From contig JABBOT010000001.1 of assembly GCA_016165875.1 (NCBI GenBank), positions 11,535,306-11,599,305 of the forward strand: 64,000 nucleotides of DNA, in the 5' to 3' direction. Both the position numbers and the translations under genes were made by a program. The first letter of the stretch is position 1, and each line of letters opens with the position of its first letter. The notes under the pieces are model-generated. The model did not search any database. It was not told the origin of the DNA and saw only the letters and a program-made list of their open reading frames with translations. This stretch comes from Acanthopleura granulata. Its lineage: Eukaryota; Mollusca; Polyplacophora; Chitonida; Chitonidae. Below are positions 14,551-26,362 of this stretch, one piece after another.

Positions 14551-14819
14551 GGGGGCCTCCGTGGCTGAGGTGGTTAGCGCTTTAGCGCTAGCGCAGCGTA
14601 GAAACCCAGAAGCCTCCCACTAATGCGGTCGTTGTGAGTTCAAGTCCAGCTCGTGCCCGCTTCCTCTCTGGCCATGCTTGGCAAGGTCTGCCATCAACCT
14701 GCGGATGGTTGTGGGTTTTCCCCGGGCCCTTTCCAGTTTCCTCCCACCATGGCCGCCGTCGTATAAGTGAAATATGCTTGAGTGTTGCGTAAAACATCTA
14801 TCAAATAAATAAATAAATC
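14551..14819 (+). mobile_element. tRNA-derived SINE, MetaSINE-like, near full length
   Basis: The left end is a tRNA-like head (GGCCTCCGTGGCTGAGGTGG, then a B-box-like GTTCAAGTCC). The body is the conserved GGTTTCCTCCCACCATAATG-type core, followed by ATAAGTGAAATATGCTTGAG and an (AAAT)n tail. The same family recurs at 39,618, 41,058, 52,653, 53,475, 55,990 and 57,191. The assignment to the MetaSINE superfamily is from memory of the core; the SINE call itself is secure. Confidence 0.85.
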
Positions 14820-15489
14820 AAACCTTATGATTGTTAATCCTTATTAATGTAGTTAATTTATGATTTATTCGTAATGAAATCTGATTATTGGATAAACGAG
14901 AGACATAGTGTCGTGAAACATAAACCAAAAATCTCTCACGAGTTAGCACAAGTTGTTGTAGCTGCACCTCACCAACCAAGGTCAGGTCAAACAATAGTGT
15001 GGCATCACAACTAGCGTTTATTATAAATTATACATATAGAGAGACCCACACTGTTAAATAAACCACTCGAGCCATGCAGTGACAGTGTAATGACGACAAT
15101 CTTCAACTCCAGTCCACAGGGTCATTTGATCAGAATTTTGTACTTAAAATAGGATAGAATTTCACTAGGCACATGCACCGCGTAGTAACAACGGTACCAT
15201 GACAAAATGCACTGCCGTCTAATTAATGGTGCTCTGCAAGTGGTTAGCGCTTGCACATGTACTGGTCGTATACTGTCGACATTTGGCCTTATGTAAAGGG
15301 TGACAGTTGCTTGATGGGCTGGTTCTCTGGTTGGTAAACTTTACTGGCAGTAAGGGGTGTGTGAGTGATGATAATGCCTCACAGTCCTGACAGGATTGAT
15401 TGTCATACCGATGTGTATATAGATGATTCATCGATCACTGTTGATTAGATATCATTCTGGTTGGTACGCCTGATCTTTGTATCTCACTC

Positions 15490-15605
15490 TCACCGTAATA
15501 TATTTATTTATTGATTTATGTTGGTGTTTTACGCCATACTCAAGAATATTTCACTTATATGACCGCGACCAGCATTATGGCGGGAGGAAACCGGGCAGAG
15601 CCGAG
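15490..15605 (-). mobile_element. SINE 3' fragment (MetaSINE-like)
   Basis: TTGATTTATGTTGGTGTTTT, then the ACTCAAGAATATTTCACTTA segment and GGCGGGAGGAAACCGGGCAG match the 3' half of the family in reverse orientation. The tRNA-like head is missing. Confidence 0.8.
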
Positions 15606-15897
15606 TGCAACAAGAAATACGAAGGCACACACTTATACCTGTATCCAAATGAAACCGTTGTGTGCGAAATTTGCGGACTAAAAATCTCGTATTTCCATTC
15701 TTACATTCATTTGTAGCGCACATACTTTTTGTGAAAATTTTTAAGAAAAATCTGCGGATGAAACAAATTTTACAAAATTTGAAATGAATGGCGAAAATAT
15801 GATTGTTCGTACTTTCAGTACAGCATAATATCTGCATGACACGCAGAGACACTTGTTACACAGGCTTTTTTCCATACTATTTTTATTTATATATGTA

Positions 15898-15990
15898 TTT
15901 GATTTTTTGTTTTACGCTGTACTCAAGAGTATTTCACTTATACGACCGCGGCCAGCATTATGGTGGAAGGAAACCGGACAGGAGACCGGG
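15898..15990 (-). mobile_element. SINE 3' fragment (MetaSINE-like)
   Basis: TTTTACGCTGTACTCAAGAG through GGTGGAAGGAAACCGGACAG matches the same SINE core in reverse orientation. It ends about 100 bp before the first coding exon of the DRAM2-like gene. Confidence 0.75.
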
Positions 15991-16096
15991 GACCATCCGG
16001 CGGACGTAATACATTTATGGGAAGTTACACCGGATTAAATACAGATTAGAAATGATGCAACGATTCTAATTCTGTTTGTCCTTCTGGCTTACAGCC

Positions 16097-19000
16097 ATGG
16101 TCTCTATCCAGATACAAAGACGGCTTTTCCTGCTGCCCATTTTCAGTTTCATTTTCCTCTTGGCGTCCGTGTTCACCACGTAAGTAAATGAGCGTCCCGT
16201 CGGTACGAACATACCCATATTCTTCAGAAATATATTCCTGTTTCACCTTGATTCACAAATGATAATTCTCAGAAGGATTCAACAAATCAGAGAGGTTTCT
16301 CTTTGTCAGAATCATGTTCCATCCTCTCACCGCTGTTGTGCATGTTTTCAAGTGACACATTCATACTTCAGTTTATATTACTGTCAAGTTTCCAGAATGT
16401 ATTCATTGAAGCATTTTTAACCGAAAACGTCCTCTTCTCTATTGTCATTTTCTGCAGATATGGCGTGGCTGCTGGACTGGGACACGTGGAGACCGGGTTT
16501 CCTTACATTAGGTAAGATTTTGTATATGCGTGTATACAGTTGGCATCTAGGCTCAGCAGGATTAGCTGCAGATGTATAATCATCGGATTCTAACTGGTTC
16601 AATTCGCAGAGCCTCAGCCCATCATGGCTTGACCAATGAGGTCACGGGAATTCAGGTCTCATTTCCTGGCGTGCATCCTGTTAAACGTTGAAGGTTTGCG
16701 AAAAGCTGTCATTTTATCTCGGACACGTCCGATTCCTCCCTCTCTCCCCCTCTCCCTCCACCTCAAGCCTTCCGGTCGCCGGGCGGCTGAATTATAGGCC
16801 TACTGATTCATTAAACCCCAATCGAATTTAAAAATTATAATAAATGTAATCACGTGCTTATTTTTCTTGAATGGTTCATGATTTCATTGATGCATTTAGG
16901 TGACGTAACAGACAATGGTGTACCAATCTTCAGCCGTAAGACGTTTGAGATCGATAATCACAAGAACAGTTTTCCGATAACGTTAACGATAATCACCAAA
17001 GAACGAAGTGTTTCAGAGAGCGGACTGCTCCACTGATCACGACGCCTGAACTGTTTCATGTGTTAAGGTTTTTGTTCTGTGTGATCGCTGAAGGAGAATT
17101 TGTTTCTTAGACTTCGCTTTTTCTAAATGTTGGAATTCTTTAATAATAATCAAGCATGACCAGTTCATGATAAATCAAGTTTGCATCAATGATAAATTAG
17201 CAAGATCGGATTTGTTAAGTAACCTATGGTCAAAGCATATCCCATGAAGTGCGAACCTCGGTTTAGAGGTTTAGAGTCACTATTCGAGTGTGTCTTTTAT
17301 TCACAACTGTAGGTTATGTTTTATCTTCACAGTTATACGGGTCTCCAGGTTCCCGAGCGTGGGCTGTTCGGCCAGCTGCTCAATATGGGCGCTATTCTGC
17401 GTAAGTATGATACTCTGCTCAATATATAGGCGCCATTCAGCGTATAAAATATTATACTCCGCTCAAAGTAGGTGGCAAGTATGATACTCTGCTCAATATG
17501 GGTGCTATTCTGCGTAAGTATTATAGTCTGCTCAAATTAGGTGACATTCAACGTAAGTATTATAATCTGCTTCGAACAGACTTTTTCTCAGTGTTGGCGT
17601 CATTCTGCGTAAGTATTAAACTCATCTCAATGTTGGCGTCATTCTGCGTAAGTATTTATCTCAATGTTGGCGTCATTCTGCGTAAGTATTATACTCTGCG
17701 TAGTAAATGGATACTACTCTGCATATGTAGGCCAACTGGACACCAGGGAGCTACTCAGTATGTGTGTGGAGCGTATCGTGGTTTAGTGGTTAAAGATGCT
17801 TGCTAGTTTGCCTGTCAGTTGCACAAGACACACAAAATGTGGGCTGAAAACGGACATTGGCTGAAAACGGGCCTTTGCCTTGTGCAGTCTAACGTTCGTT
17901 GAAGGTCACTTGGCATATTGGTGTGCATATCCGTAAGTTTCTTGTGGACAAGGTCGTCAGTAACTTGCGCAAGATCCCTGGTTTACCTTCTGTTCTGTTT
18001 TATCCACCCAAAACAATGATCGCCATGGCTTGGGAAAAAGCCTTGAGTACGGCGTTAAACACCAATCAAATCAAATCAATAGTCTGTCTGTCTTATCTGT
18101 CTACTTGCACATGATTGCTGCATACCAATATTGCTGTTACTGAATTACTTATTCATTAGGAAATATTGAATCCTTCTTAATGTAAGTGTCCTCTTCTGTC
18201 TTACGTAATCTAATGTATATTTTCTGTGCAGCGCTTCATAAAATCATCAAGAAGTATGAAAAGTTTCATATAAACTGTTTGGTTATCCAAGTTTGAACAA
18301 ACGGATATAAGATAAATAACTACACATGTTTACGCTGTGTTGCTATTGCAGATCCCATGCTACCACTCTCCATGCCCGTAACAACCGTGTATATGGTTAT
18401 GTGTGTATATATTGCATTTGCTATTTTGAAAACCCCGACCCTCCATTTGTTAACATTCCAATGTTGTTGAAGTCTAGGCTAAAGAGTTTTTTCGGAAAGA
18501 GGTTTACTTCAAGAGCATTTTTTTTTATCTAAGCGTCGAAACACATTGTATAGATTCGTGAAGCTCCTATTTTTTCTGTGTGAAGTTGCCCTCAATGTGT
18601 GTGTCCGGTATCTAAGGGTGCAGGCCTACAACGCAGACGTGAACCGGCTGAACAAGGCGTGCCTGGTGCTGGGCTTGCTGTCCGCATTCGGCCAGACCAT
18701 GGTGGCAAACTTCGAGGTAAGGCATTCTTTTGAGGAATTTCAATCCTCATATCGACACGATATAACTGAAACATTGCCGATGTGGCGTTAAGTCATAATC
18801 ATTCATTCATTCCTCATACTTTGGGACTATTGTAGCTTTCGTGTACTTTGATTATTTGTTATTTCTGTCGGTTAAATTGATTAAATAAGAGATTTAGTTT
18901 ACCATTTGTTTTGTTAAATATTATAGATACAGCGAGTCCCATAATTTGAAGGGACTTCAACTGTTTAGGTGATCCAGCTGTGGTAATGTCTTATGTCCTT

Positions 19001-21932
19001 TGGTTTGGACATTAATAAGGCTTAAATACAGCTGTTGGTCTGTGTTAAACTGATTTCTACGAACCAGGAGCTCTAGTCCTAGCTTTATTATCAGGGAAAG
19101 TTACCAGTGGCTATGTATATGTCCGAAAAAACCTTGGGTCGAAGAGGGGCGTGATCTCAAGGCTTATGGGGCGGGGGCCATCTACTCCTAAATACTGACT
19201 TTCTTTTCTTCATATTGTTATCCTGTGTTATTTACAGACGGTAGTGATGCGTGGTCCGCATTACGTGGGGGCCGCTCTTGGATTTGGGGTGGGACTCATC
19301 TACTGCTGGATGCAGACCATCCTGTCTTGGAGACTTCGCCACAAGTCCCAGATAAGACATCACATGGTCTTCTGGTCACAACTGCTCATTAGCGTCCTCA
19401 TCACTGTATTTGCTCTCACATGTATCCTTTGTATTGCGTTTGACCTCGATTAGCATAAATGCTTTGGGCCAGATGCCTTTATGAAAGTTCAGGTGCACAT
19501 TTGCCGTAAACACTGCTTAACCATAAAGAGTATCTCATGTCAGTTGTCAAGAATGGCCTCCAAAAGCACTTTATGCTCGTCCAGGTTTACAGTGACGTGC
19601 ACGGTGGCTGTCTATGACTGTGACCATCTCCAATATGTGCGTCCGTGTTCTTTACTATATCAACATTATACAATGTAGAGAAATCATTCAAACTCATAAA
19701 CTCTACACCAGGTTAAGCATTTCCAGCGGACGTCTTAAATTATTGAGCACAAATTCGGAAAAAAGTAGGAAGTTCACAGTGAAACTTTCTTGGAAGCAAA
19801 TGTGTAGTGCATGTATGTGATTGACGCTATTCTTAAAGTTCCCCTGGTCACTGTGTAAATTGCTTTTTCCTTGATATTCCAAACAGTTTCCGTTTCTAAA
19901 ATTATTTTCAAAAGTTACAAAAATGACAAGGCCAAGAACGAAGAGGTTTGTACATTATAAATTTCAGTTAGATACACACGGATAAACCGTATATTTTATA
20001 CATGTATTATTTTGATTTAGAAAAGACATCAACACACCTGCCGAGTCGTATATGCTCTGATTCATTGGTTTAAATATAGTTCGGCCCACCATAATGCTGG
20101 GCGCCGTCGTGTAATTGAAATATTCTTGAGTGCGACCTAAAACACCCATCAATAAAACATAAACAAGTAAATATAGGTTGGGAACAAAGGCTGAATAACA
20201 AGTATCGCTGTAATGCAGGTATTATACTGTGCTGAAAGTACTCTTGTTTCCGCAGATTTTTCGTAAATGTTATAACTTTCACATGGGTATTTTCACTCCT
20301 TTGCACGAAGTCACCAGAGGATGTGGGTTACAAATAAATGCAAGGGTGGAAATACGAGACATTTAGACTGCAAATTTCGCGCACAACGTTTTCATTTGGA
20401 ATCATGTATATAGGCATTTGTTTTCGTATTTCTTGTTGCAAGGGCCCCGTGCGGACCGCATACTTGACGTCAACAGTCACAGAGTGGTTGCTAGCCATCT
20501 CCATTATGTTCTACCTGCTGACGTACGTCCCTGAGTTCAGGAAAGTCACTGTGAAGGCCCCTTGTGTAGTCTGTGACTCGGTAAGGCCAGAAGCTAACGA
20601 CAACAACGGCTAGAGATGTGATAAAAGTCTCATGTAAAAAACGTTTACGGGCTTCGTAATGTGTTGGTTGTCCTGTTCATATGTATCGGAGGGCTTGAAC
20701 AGGGTCTGTAAAGTCGGACATCAGGCAGCGTGTAATGATATAATGACATAATGACATCAGGAAAATCATGACAGTATTAATTTATGGGATTGGTGCTACT
20801 ACAGAATTCCAGAGTAACTGTTACAACATTCTGCAGATTTCATTAATAGTATGTCAACCGTTATGCCGTTATGAGGAAAAACCTTACTTATTTAGACAGA
20901 AAATTGCATAGTGAGAATGTTTGAAGTGTGTATAGGTGCAGGTAGCTGTAGATAAGCTATATTCTTTTCCTTCTTCCAATCGCGCACATACAGTAGGGTA
21001 GTCTATTTCCTGTACAAGACAAACACTTTATGTTTTTTTAAACGACATAGGCTAAGTGAGTGACATTGCCTGGTGCATGTTGTGCGTATAGGTGAGTCTT
21101 GTGTACAGTTAAGTAGGCTATGTAGGGGTGCTCGTGGAAAGGAGAGGAGTTATACAGTAAGTCATGCAGATGGTTACCCAATGTCGAACTACGTCAACAC
21201 AACTTCGTGCAGAATGTTTTCAAGCAAAAGCTCTAATGCAGTCTTCTAATAATGGCGGGAAAACAGCATTTCTCTACAGCGGTATATAAGTGTCCTCGGT
21301 CTTAACTGGTTTAACTTTCCCCGGTTCATGTCTCCTGAACAGGTACATGCATGATTTCCACGCTCTCACTTTGCGTTCACCTCTTATACCCCGCGTTCAG
21401 GTCTTGCCTTACGTTCATTTCTCGCTTTGCTTCCATTTCTCTCTTTGTTTTGTTTTTTTTTAGCAGTTTTTGCTTTAGATTTTGCCCTGGCGTTTGGTTA
21501 TACTTGTTGTTTTGCTTTCCCTGCATGTTTTCCTCCAGCCGCCATCATTCTGTGGTGAACAGCGTAACCTCAGCGTCGTTGAACTCTGTGGTAAATTTTG
21601 CAATATCAACGATGCTAAACTCAGGACAGATGGTAAACTGCGTGATTGTGGAAACGTTTGGAGTCGTAAATGACATGATTTATGCACTCTTTAACTCTGT
21701 TGTAAGCTGCTTGATTTTAGCATCGTATATATTTCTCTGGTCACTTGCATGGAGGACACACATACAGTTCAGCGGGGCTTTTTTAGCTTCCACACCTTTA
21801 ACGTTTGCTGTGTTGCTCATTCCTGTTTTGTTGTTGTTGTTATTGTCCTAGGTGGGGAATGTAGCTGATAGCAACAACAGATTGGACGTCGACTCTAAAC
21901 TGATGGAGAACAATGGAAATTCTCGAGTTTGA
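16097..21932 (+). CDS. DRAM2: DRAM2-like lysosomal/autophagy membrane protein (8 coding exons)
   Basis: Coding exons: 16,097-16,179; 16,458-16,511; 17,333-17,400; 18,586-18,716; 19,238-19,421 (or 19,430); 19,887-19,945; 20,443-20,580; 21,852-21,932. All have GT-AG borders and phases that join to one frame of 265 aa (268 with the alternative donor), close to human DRAM2 length. Six hydrophobic segments are visible. Family landmarks include FPYISYTG after the first span, RLNKACLVLGLLSAFGQ then VANFE, a long span ending WMQTILSW, VFWSQLL, and TEWLL...FYLLTYVPEF. The family (Frag1/DRAM/Sfk1) comprises multi-pass lysosomal or plasma-membrane proteins, and DRAM1/2 promote autophagy. The start is the first ATG after a good acceptor (TTACAG|CC at 16,094), so a 5' non-coding exon is expected. 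The exon-5 donor is ambiguous (GTATCC at 19,422 or GTATTG at 19,431); both keep frame. Copies of the exon-3 donor fill intron 3. DRAM2 is preferred over DRAM1 by sequence match. Confidence 0.92.
17401..17715 (+). repeat. Exon-3 donor minisatellite in the DRAM2-like gene
   Basis: The last 20 or so bases of exon 3 (CTCAATATGGGCGCTATTCT) and its donor GCGTAAGTATT are repeated downstream in roughly 35-45-bp steps. Intact GTAAGT donors lie at 17,514, 17,553, 17,609, 17,648 and 17,682, besides the true one at 17,401. More decayed copies are near 17,441 and 17,474. Later copies drift to CTCAATGTTGGCGTCATTCT, so the array is exon-derived but no longer coding. Confidence 0.85.
17771..18080 (+). mobile_element. 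Second tRNA-derived SINE family
   Basis: A tRNA-like head (GTGGTTTAGTGGTTAAAGAT, then B-box-like AGTTGCACAAGAC) is followed by a body and the end CCTTGAGTACGGCGTTAAAC with an ACCAATCAAATCAAATCAA tail. Its core differs from the MetaSINE-like copies. It may belong to the V-SINE/RUDI group of molluscs, but that name is not established here. Confidence 0.65.
20083..20165 (+). mobile_element. SINE 3' fragment (MetaSINE-like)
   Basis: GGCCCACCATAATGCTGGGC through AATATTCTTGAGTGCGACC and CACCCATCAATAAAAC matches the family's 3' end. It lies in intron 6 of the DRAM2-like gene. Confidence 0.75.
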
Positions 21933-24900
21933 AATAAGACTTGTCTGCGAGACTAAGGATAGAACCGACCTACCATAGACTACCAACACATGCATAATAA
22001 GCCACTTTAACGTTGTATGATTCTTATATTGCCACGTTTAAATTAATATATTTTAGTATATATTTAACGTACCAAGGAATAGAAATTTATTTATTGTTTT
22101 CAGTGTGTTTTGTTTGTGTGGAAATTTTACAAGCGTTTTTTTTTTGAATATAAGTTTAACGTTTAAAAAGGACATGGACATTGTCTGTGAAATCGATTTG
22201 TTCTTGACATGTTTTTGAATATCAAATATTCGGATCATTTTAGCCTGTGTTTTAACCTGTGTGTAAATTGGGGCTGTACCTGGCTGTAGCTATGTACATA
22301 CACCATGCACTCCTGCAGAGGTTAAGGTAATTGGCGACTAACATAATGTGTTCAATTTGTTTACTTTGACGATGGAGTCTTTTCCTTTCATTTTACATGC
22401 TATGCTTTCTTGGCTTCTCAACTACCTCGGTTTTCACGTTCAGCTGTTTTGTGCACAGTTTCACCAGACTCTATGTAACGACGTATAACCGACCACCCTC
22501 CCTTCTCCCTCACGTCCCCTCTCCCCTGCCGAACCCCGCATCCCGTAAAACTCCGTCTCCCTTAAAAGGCATCGGTTTTCTTTTCTTAAGTATTGCTACA
22601 TGCTTCATTAACTGCACAGGCTGTTAAGGTTGTAACGTAAAATAGTATTAATGGGAGATATGGTAAAAAATACATCATTACACGTGTATCGCGCTCTCCC
22701 GCCGTGGACAAACATCAAAGTTTTATATTTGTATAAACATTTTGTGATTTTATAATGTTTTGTATACATGTATATTATTCGGGTGTAATCAAAGCATAGG
22801 CCACTCACAACACCTTGAGTCTGTCGACAATTCGGGCCATGTCTTTCTGTCAGAGAACTTGAAGTTTGGACATCATTATTCCGAACATCTCTTTTCCTAA
22901 ACGTCTCCACAAACAGACGACAAATGTCGACACAAATAGACGGTAAATGTCTTCACAACTTGACGATAGATATTTTAAACGATTTACGGAATGTAAAGTT
23001 TAGTTTAGTATATATGATACAATGATTAATGAAATGTTTTTCATTTTTATATTTTTATAAACCCATGACAACCAACCCAAGTCTGTCTCCAATATGGACA
23101 AATGTTCGTTCATTACCTCACTATATTATATATACTTCACGTGACCTGATATGTGTCATTTGAAAAATGTCGTCCGAGGGAAAGGAATGTTAAAATGCAG
23201 TTTGACAGAACACTGGGGATAATAAGTAACTCTGTTATGATTGGGGTCGGATGTCTAGTGACGTAAATATTCCATATGTTCTAGTGATCTGCTTCGCAGG
23301 TTTTCAAGGGGTGATTTTATAAAGTTCTTTTGTGTGTGGATGTATTGATTATTTGACTGACTTTTGACTGATTCAACAGACTTATGATTTGTTTCATATA
23401 TTGTACGTCATTTCATGTCAAGAGTGTATATGGGTTTGTTTTGTTACGTATATTTGAAGTTTTCATATTTATACTGTTATAGATTTGTAGATTATGTGTG
23501 GAACACCAGCCCGACGTCCATTGTCTGGCAGGTACATGTCGTTGAGTCCTTCTATGTAAGTTTGCCACACTGACCTTTATTTGAGTCCAGGTCATACGCT
23601 TGCGAACAACCAATAAACCGAGTCTGAGGCTCGAAAAGAATGTTATTTTCAGCCGTGCTTGTTATTTTTTGTGTTCCATATATACAGTAACGCGGCGCCG
23701 AAGACATCTCGCGATGAACAGTTACTCTTTGTGTGGGTAGAATTAAAGGTCAAGGCTCTCATAATAAATGACATGCAGACAGGTCGGTCCTGCAAGCTAA
23801 AATCTTTATATAAAGGTTTTATTGCTGAGCGGAATCCTGCTACTGACATTGATCACTGCATGAAGACTTCTTCGTGCGCAGTATACTTCATAGTTATTTA
23901 TTGCGTGTAATAGATCAGTTCGTTTTGTGACTCAGTGTTTCATTTTCGAATGACATACTCGTGATGCTGTACTAGCTCAATAACCCCTCGGCCACGGAGG
24001 ACCCCTAGCATGATAATCAAGGTTATGGTATGTGAGAAAAAAATAATTGTAAAATTTATTAGATGCCTCAAAAAGCGCACAATTATCGTAATGTATGTGA
24101 CCCTCTGAAAGTAAGGGCATGGAAACGTGGAAAATGCTTCTTTCTTAGAAGGAAAGTGTAAAACTCGTGCGGCGCCTTCCAAATTCTATTCATGCATATT
24201 GGCAAGAATTTGTGTTCGACAAAAATCAACCTGACACATACAATTGGTGACAATGTTATGTACTATATATACTTTATATAGACCTGACGGTGGTTTTATC
24301 TTTTCCGTTGGCAGAAACTTTGAAGCTGGTAACCTGCATGGTTGAGCTATGAAATAGAGATATATCTTGAAGTGACTGCCACCTGGAGGGGAGGGGGGGG
24401 GGGGCTAACTATATGTAATGTATCATCGCTCTTTTTAGAATCCGGGACCAGATCGAGACATAGCCTTCCATGTGATGTAAGACACATTCGTGTACCAATC
24501 GTCATCCAGAATTTAAGTTGTTGGTCAGTAATTGCCAGACTAAATTCCAAAGCAAAGAACTAAGGAAGTATGTCAAGCAAGAAATTAGGACGGTGTAATA
24601 TATGAAAAGAAGCAGTCAACAGTTTTCCATGATAGCGGAATTTAAATCCGCAGGTGTTGTTCTAGACGTGTAGACTGACAAAAAATGCTTGGGTGAACGG
24701 AATCAAAACAGGAGTTTTCCAGTACAGGTAATTCAACCGATTAACTCATCTGATTATTTGGTGTCTTCAAGTACTATAAGTTAGCTTATATTCAGATTCA
24801 GATTTCTTAGTCTGTTGACTCACTTTTATCTCAGTGTACATTAAATCAGTTCATAAATAAACATCAGGCTGTAATTCTCAGAATACAGTCACTATTTGTC

Positions 24901-25845
24901 CAACAATTTAAAGCCGGGGTCGGCTGGCTGTGATTTGTAGTATTGATTTAGTGAATAAACTTCGGGCAAAATCCATTTGGCACGATTCGTAGCTTTCGAC
25001 AATAATCGAATGACAACACAACACACTGAGTCGCGTTAACATTGTGCGGCTTGTCCTCTCGTCACGATAAACTCTATTTTCGTTCACACTGCACACCTTT
25101 CGATGCTGTTGACTCCTGGAAGTCAGTATACGGCAGTTGCCAAGCACCGCCTTCTAAGGGATTTTACCAACTTGTTGAACTTCTTTGTTGGCTGCTGTGC
25201 ATAGGTTGTGCGATATACAAGTCGGTGATAACTGAACCTCTGGTGATCCGTAAGGGCGAGACTAATGGGTTGAAGTCCGATGAGAAATCACAATATACAC
25301 TTGCAGAGAAAGGCGTCCGGCATTGCTAAATTGTGCCCGGAAACCGCTCTGGCATCACAGCTGAAAGCTGGATGTCATTCTCTATCTGCTCAGACATCAA
25401 CAGGGTGTCCATCCTGCGGGGGATAATTGTCCGGATCAGTGTGGACCGGACTCCACTTTGTGAGGGGAAAATGTTTCCTAAAATGAGCTGGGAAGAGCCA
25501 TTATATCAGGGTATCTCAGTCTCGAGGCGATGACGTTAGCTATAACACTTGGACGTTACTGGCGGAGAGGTGTTTGCAAAAGATTACGAATAGACCTAGC
25601 ACTACATTAAATCTCGTCAACTGTATATAGTGAAATTTTGATAACCGCAGTAAGAAACATTTCAAAGCGAATAAAATTACCGATGACCCAACGTTTCCTA
25701 TGGTCACGCTGTTATATACCAAGGCGCGTCTAACAATTCATGCCGAGTCAGGTGCGAGAAGCTTTCATTTTTTTTTATCTCAAAAGCTGAAATTGAGGAG
25801 TTCTGGGGCACTAAGTGGACATAATACTGCCACCCAGACATTATA
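21933..25845. other. 3' UTR of DRAM2-like gene and intergenic sequence
   Basis: No protein-coding exon was recognised. A canonical AATAAA (+) lies at 23,612-23,617. It could end the DRAM2-like transcript, although a 1.7-kb 3' UTR is then implied. A G-run is near 24,388-24,402. Confidence 0.4.
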
Positions 25846-25848
25846 GGT

Positions 25849-26118
25849 TGTTTATTTATTTATTTATTATTTATTTATTTCACTTATACACGACGGCGGT
25901 CAGCATTATGGTGGGAGGAAACCGGGCAGACTCCATTGATATAGGTTGTTGATACTCTATAAAGGAGTACGTGGAAAGACCTGCCAGCAGCCTACGTATG
26001 ATCGTGGGTTTCCCGGGATCTGCCCGGTTTCCTCCCACCATAATGCTGGCCGCCATGGTATAAGTGAAATATTCTTGAGTACAGCGTAAAACACCAGTCA
26101 AATAAATAAATAAATAAC
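25849..26118. mobile_element. Two SINE 3' halves in inverted orientation
   Basis: 25,849-25,930 carries the MetaSINE-like 3' end in minus orientation (TTATTTATTTCACTTATACA ... GGTGGGAGGAAACCGGGCAG). 25,975-26,118 carries it in plus orientation (GCCCGGTTTCCTCCCACCAT ... CAAATAAATAAATAAAT). The roughly 60-bp arms are near-perfect complements separated by about 85 bp, so a transcript or single strand could fold into a hairpin. Confidence 0.85.
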
Positions 26119-26125
26119 TATAAAG

Positions 26126-26160
26126 GACCCCTTGCAACTAGATGGGAAATCGCCCCCCTG
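26126..26160 (+). repeat. Left copy of a ~35-bp inverted repeat
   Basis: CCTTGCAACTAGATGGGAAA and flanks match the reverse complement of 28,457-28,500 with a few differences. The pair encloses about 2.3 kb, including a decayed retrotransposon. It may mark the ends of a DNA transposon; no clear target-site duplication was found. Confidence 0.6.
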
Positions 26161-26362
26161 TCGCTCAGACCAATTGCCAACCTTCTCACAGTGACAGATC
26201 TACTGCAGCATGACACCGGGCTTCCCCGGTCTGCGGTTGAAGTTGTTATATAATAGGGCTTGTCTTTCAACAGGCCAACAATAAAAAACTATTCGTTGCT
26301 AACCACGATCGCCTACCGTGTATATTTTGTCCGCTAAAACGTCTTCCAGTCAAATGAGATAA

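Noticed and set aside
16854..17036. 60-codon open frame (+) between DRAM2-like exons 2 and 3
   Set aside because: The exon phases of exons 2 and 3 join directly (AG|T giving Ser in PYISYTG), leaving no room for another exon.
21351..21851. 166-codon hydrophobic open frame (+)
   Set aside because: It lies in the last intron of the DRAM2-like gene and ends at the acceptor TAG of exon 8. It is T-rich sequence read as Phe/Leu/Ser and is not in the spliced frame.
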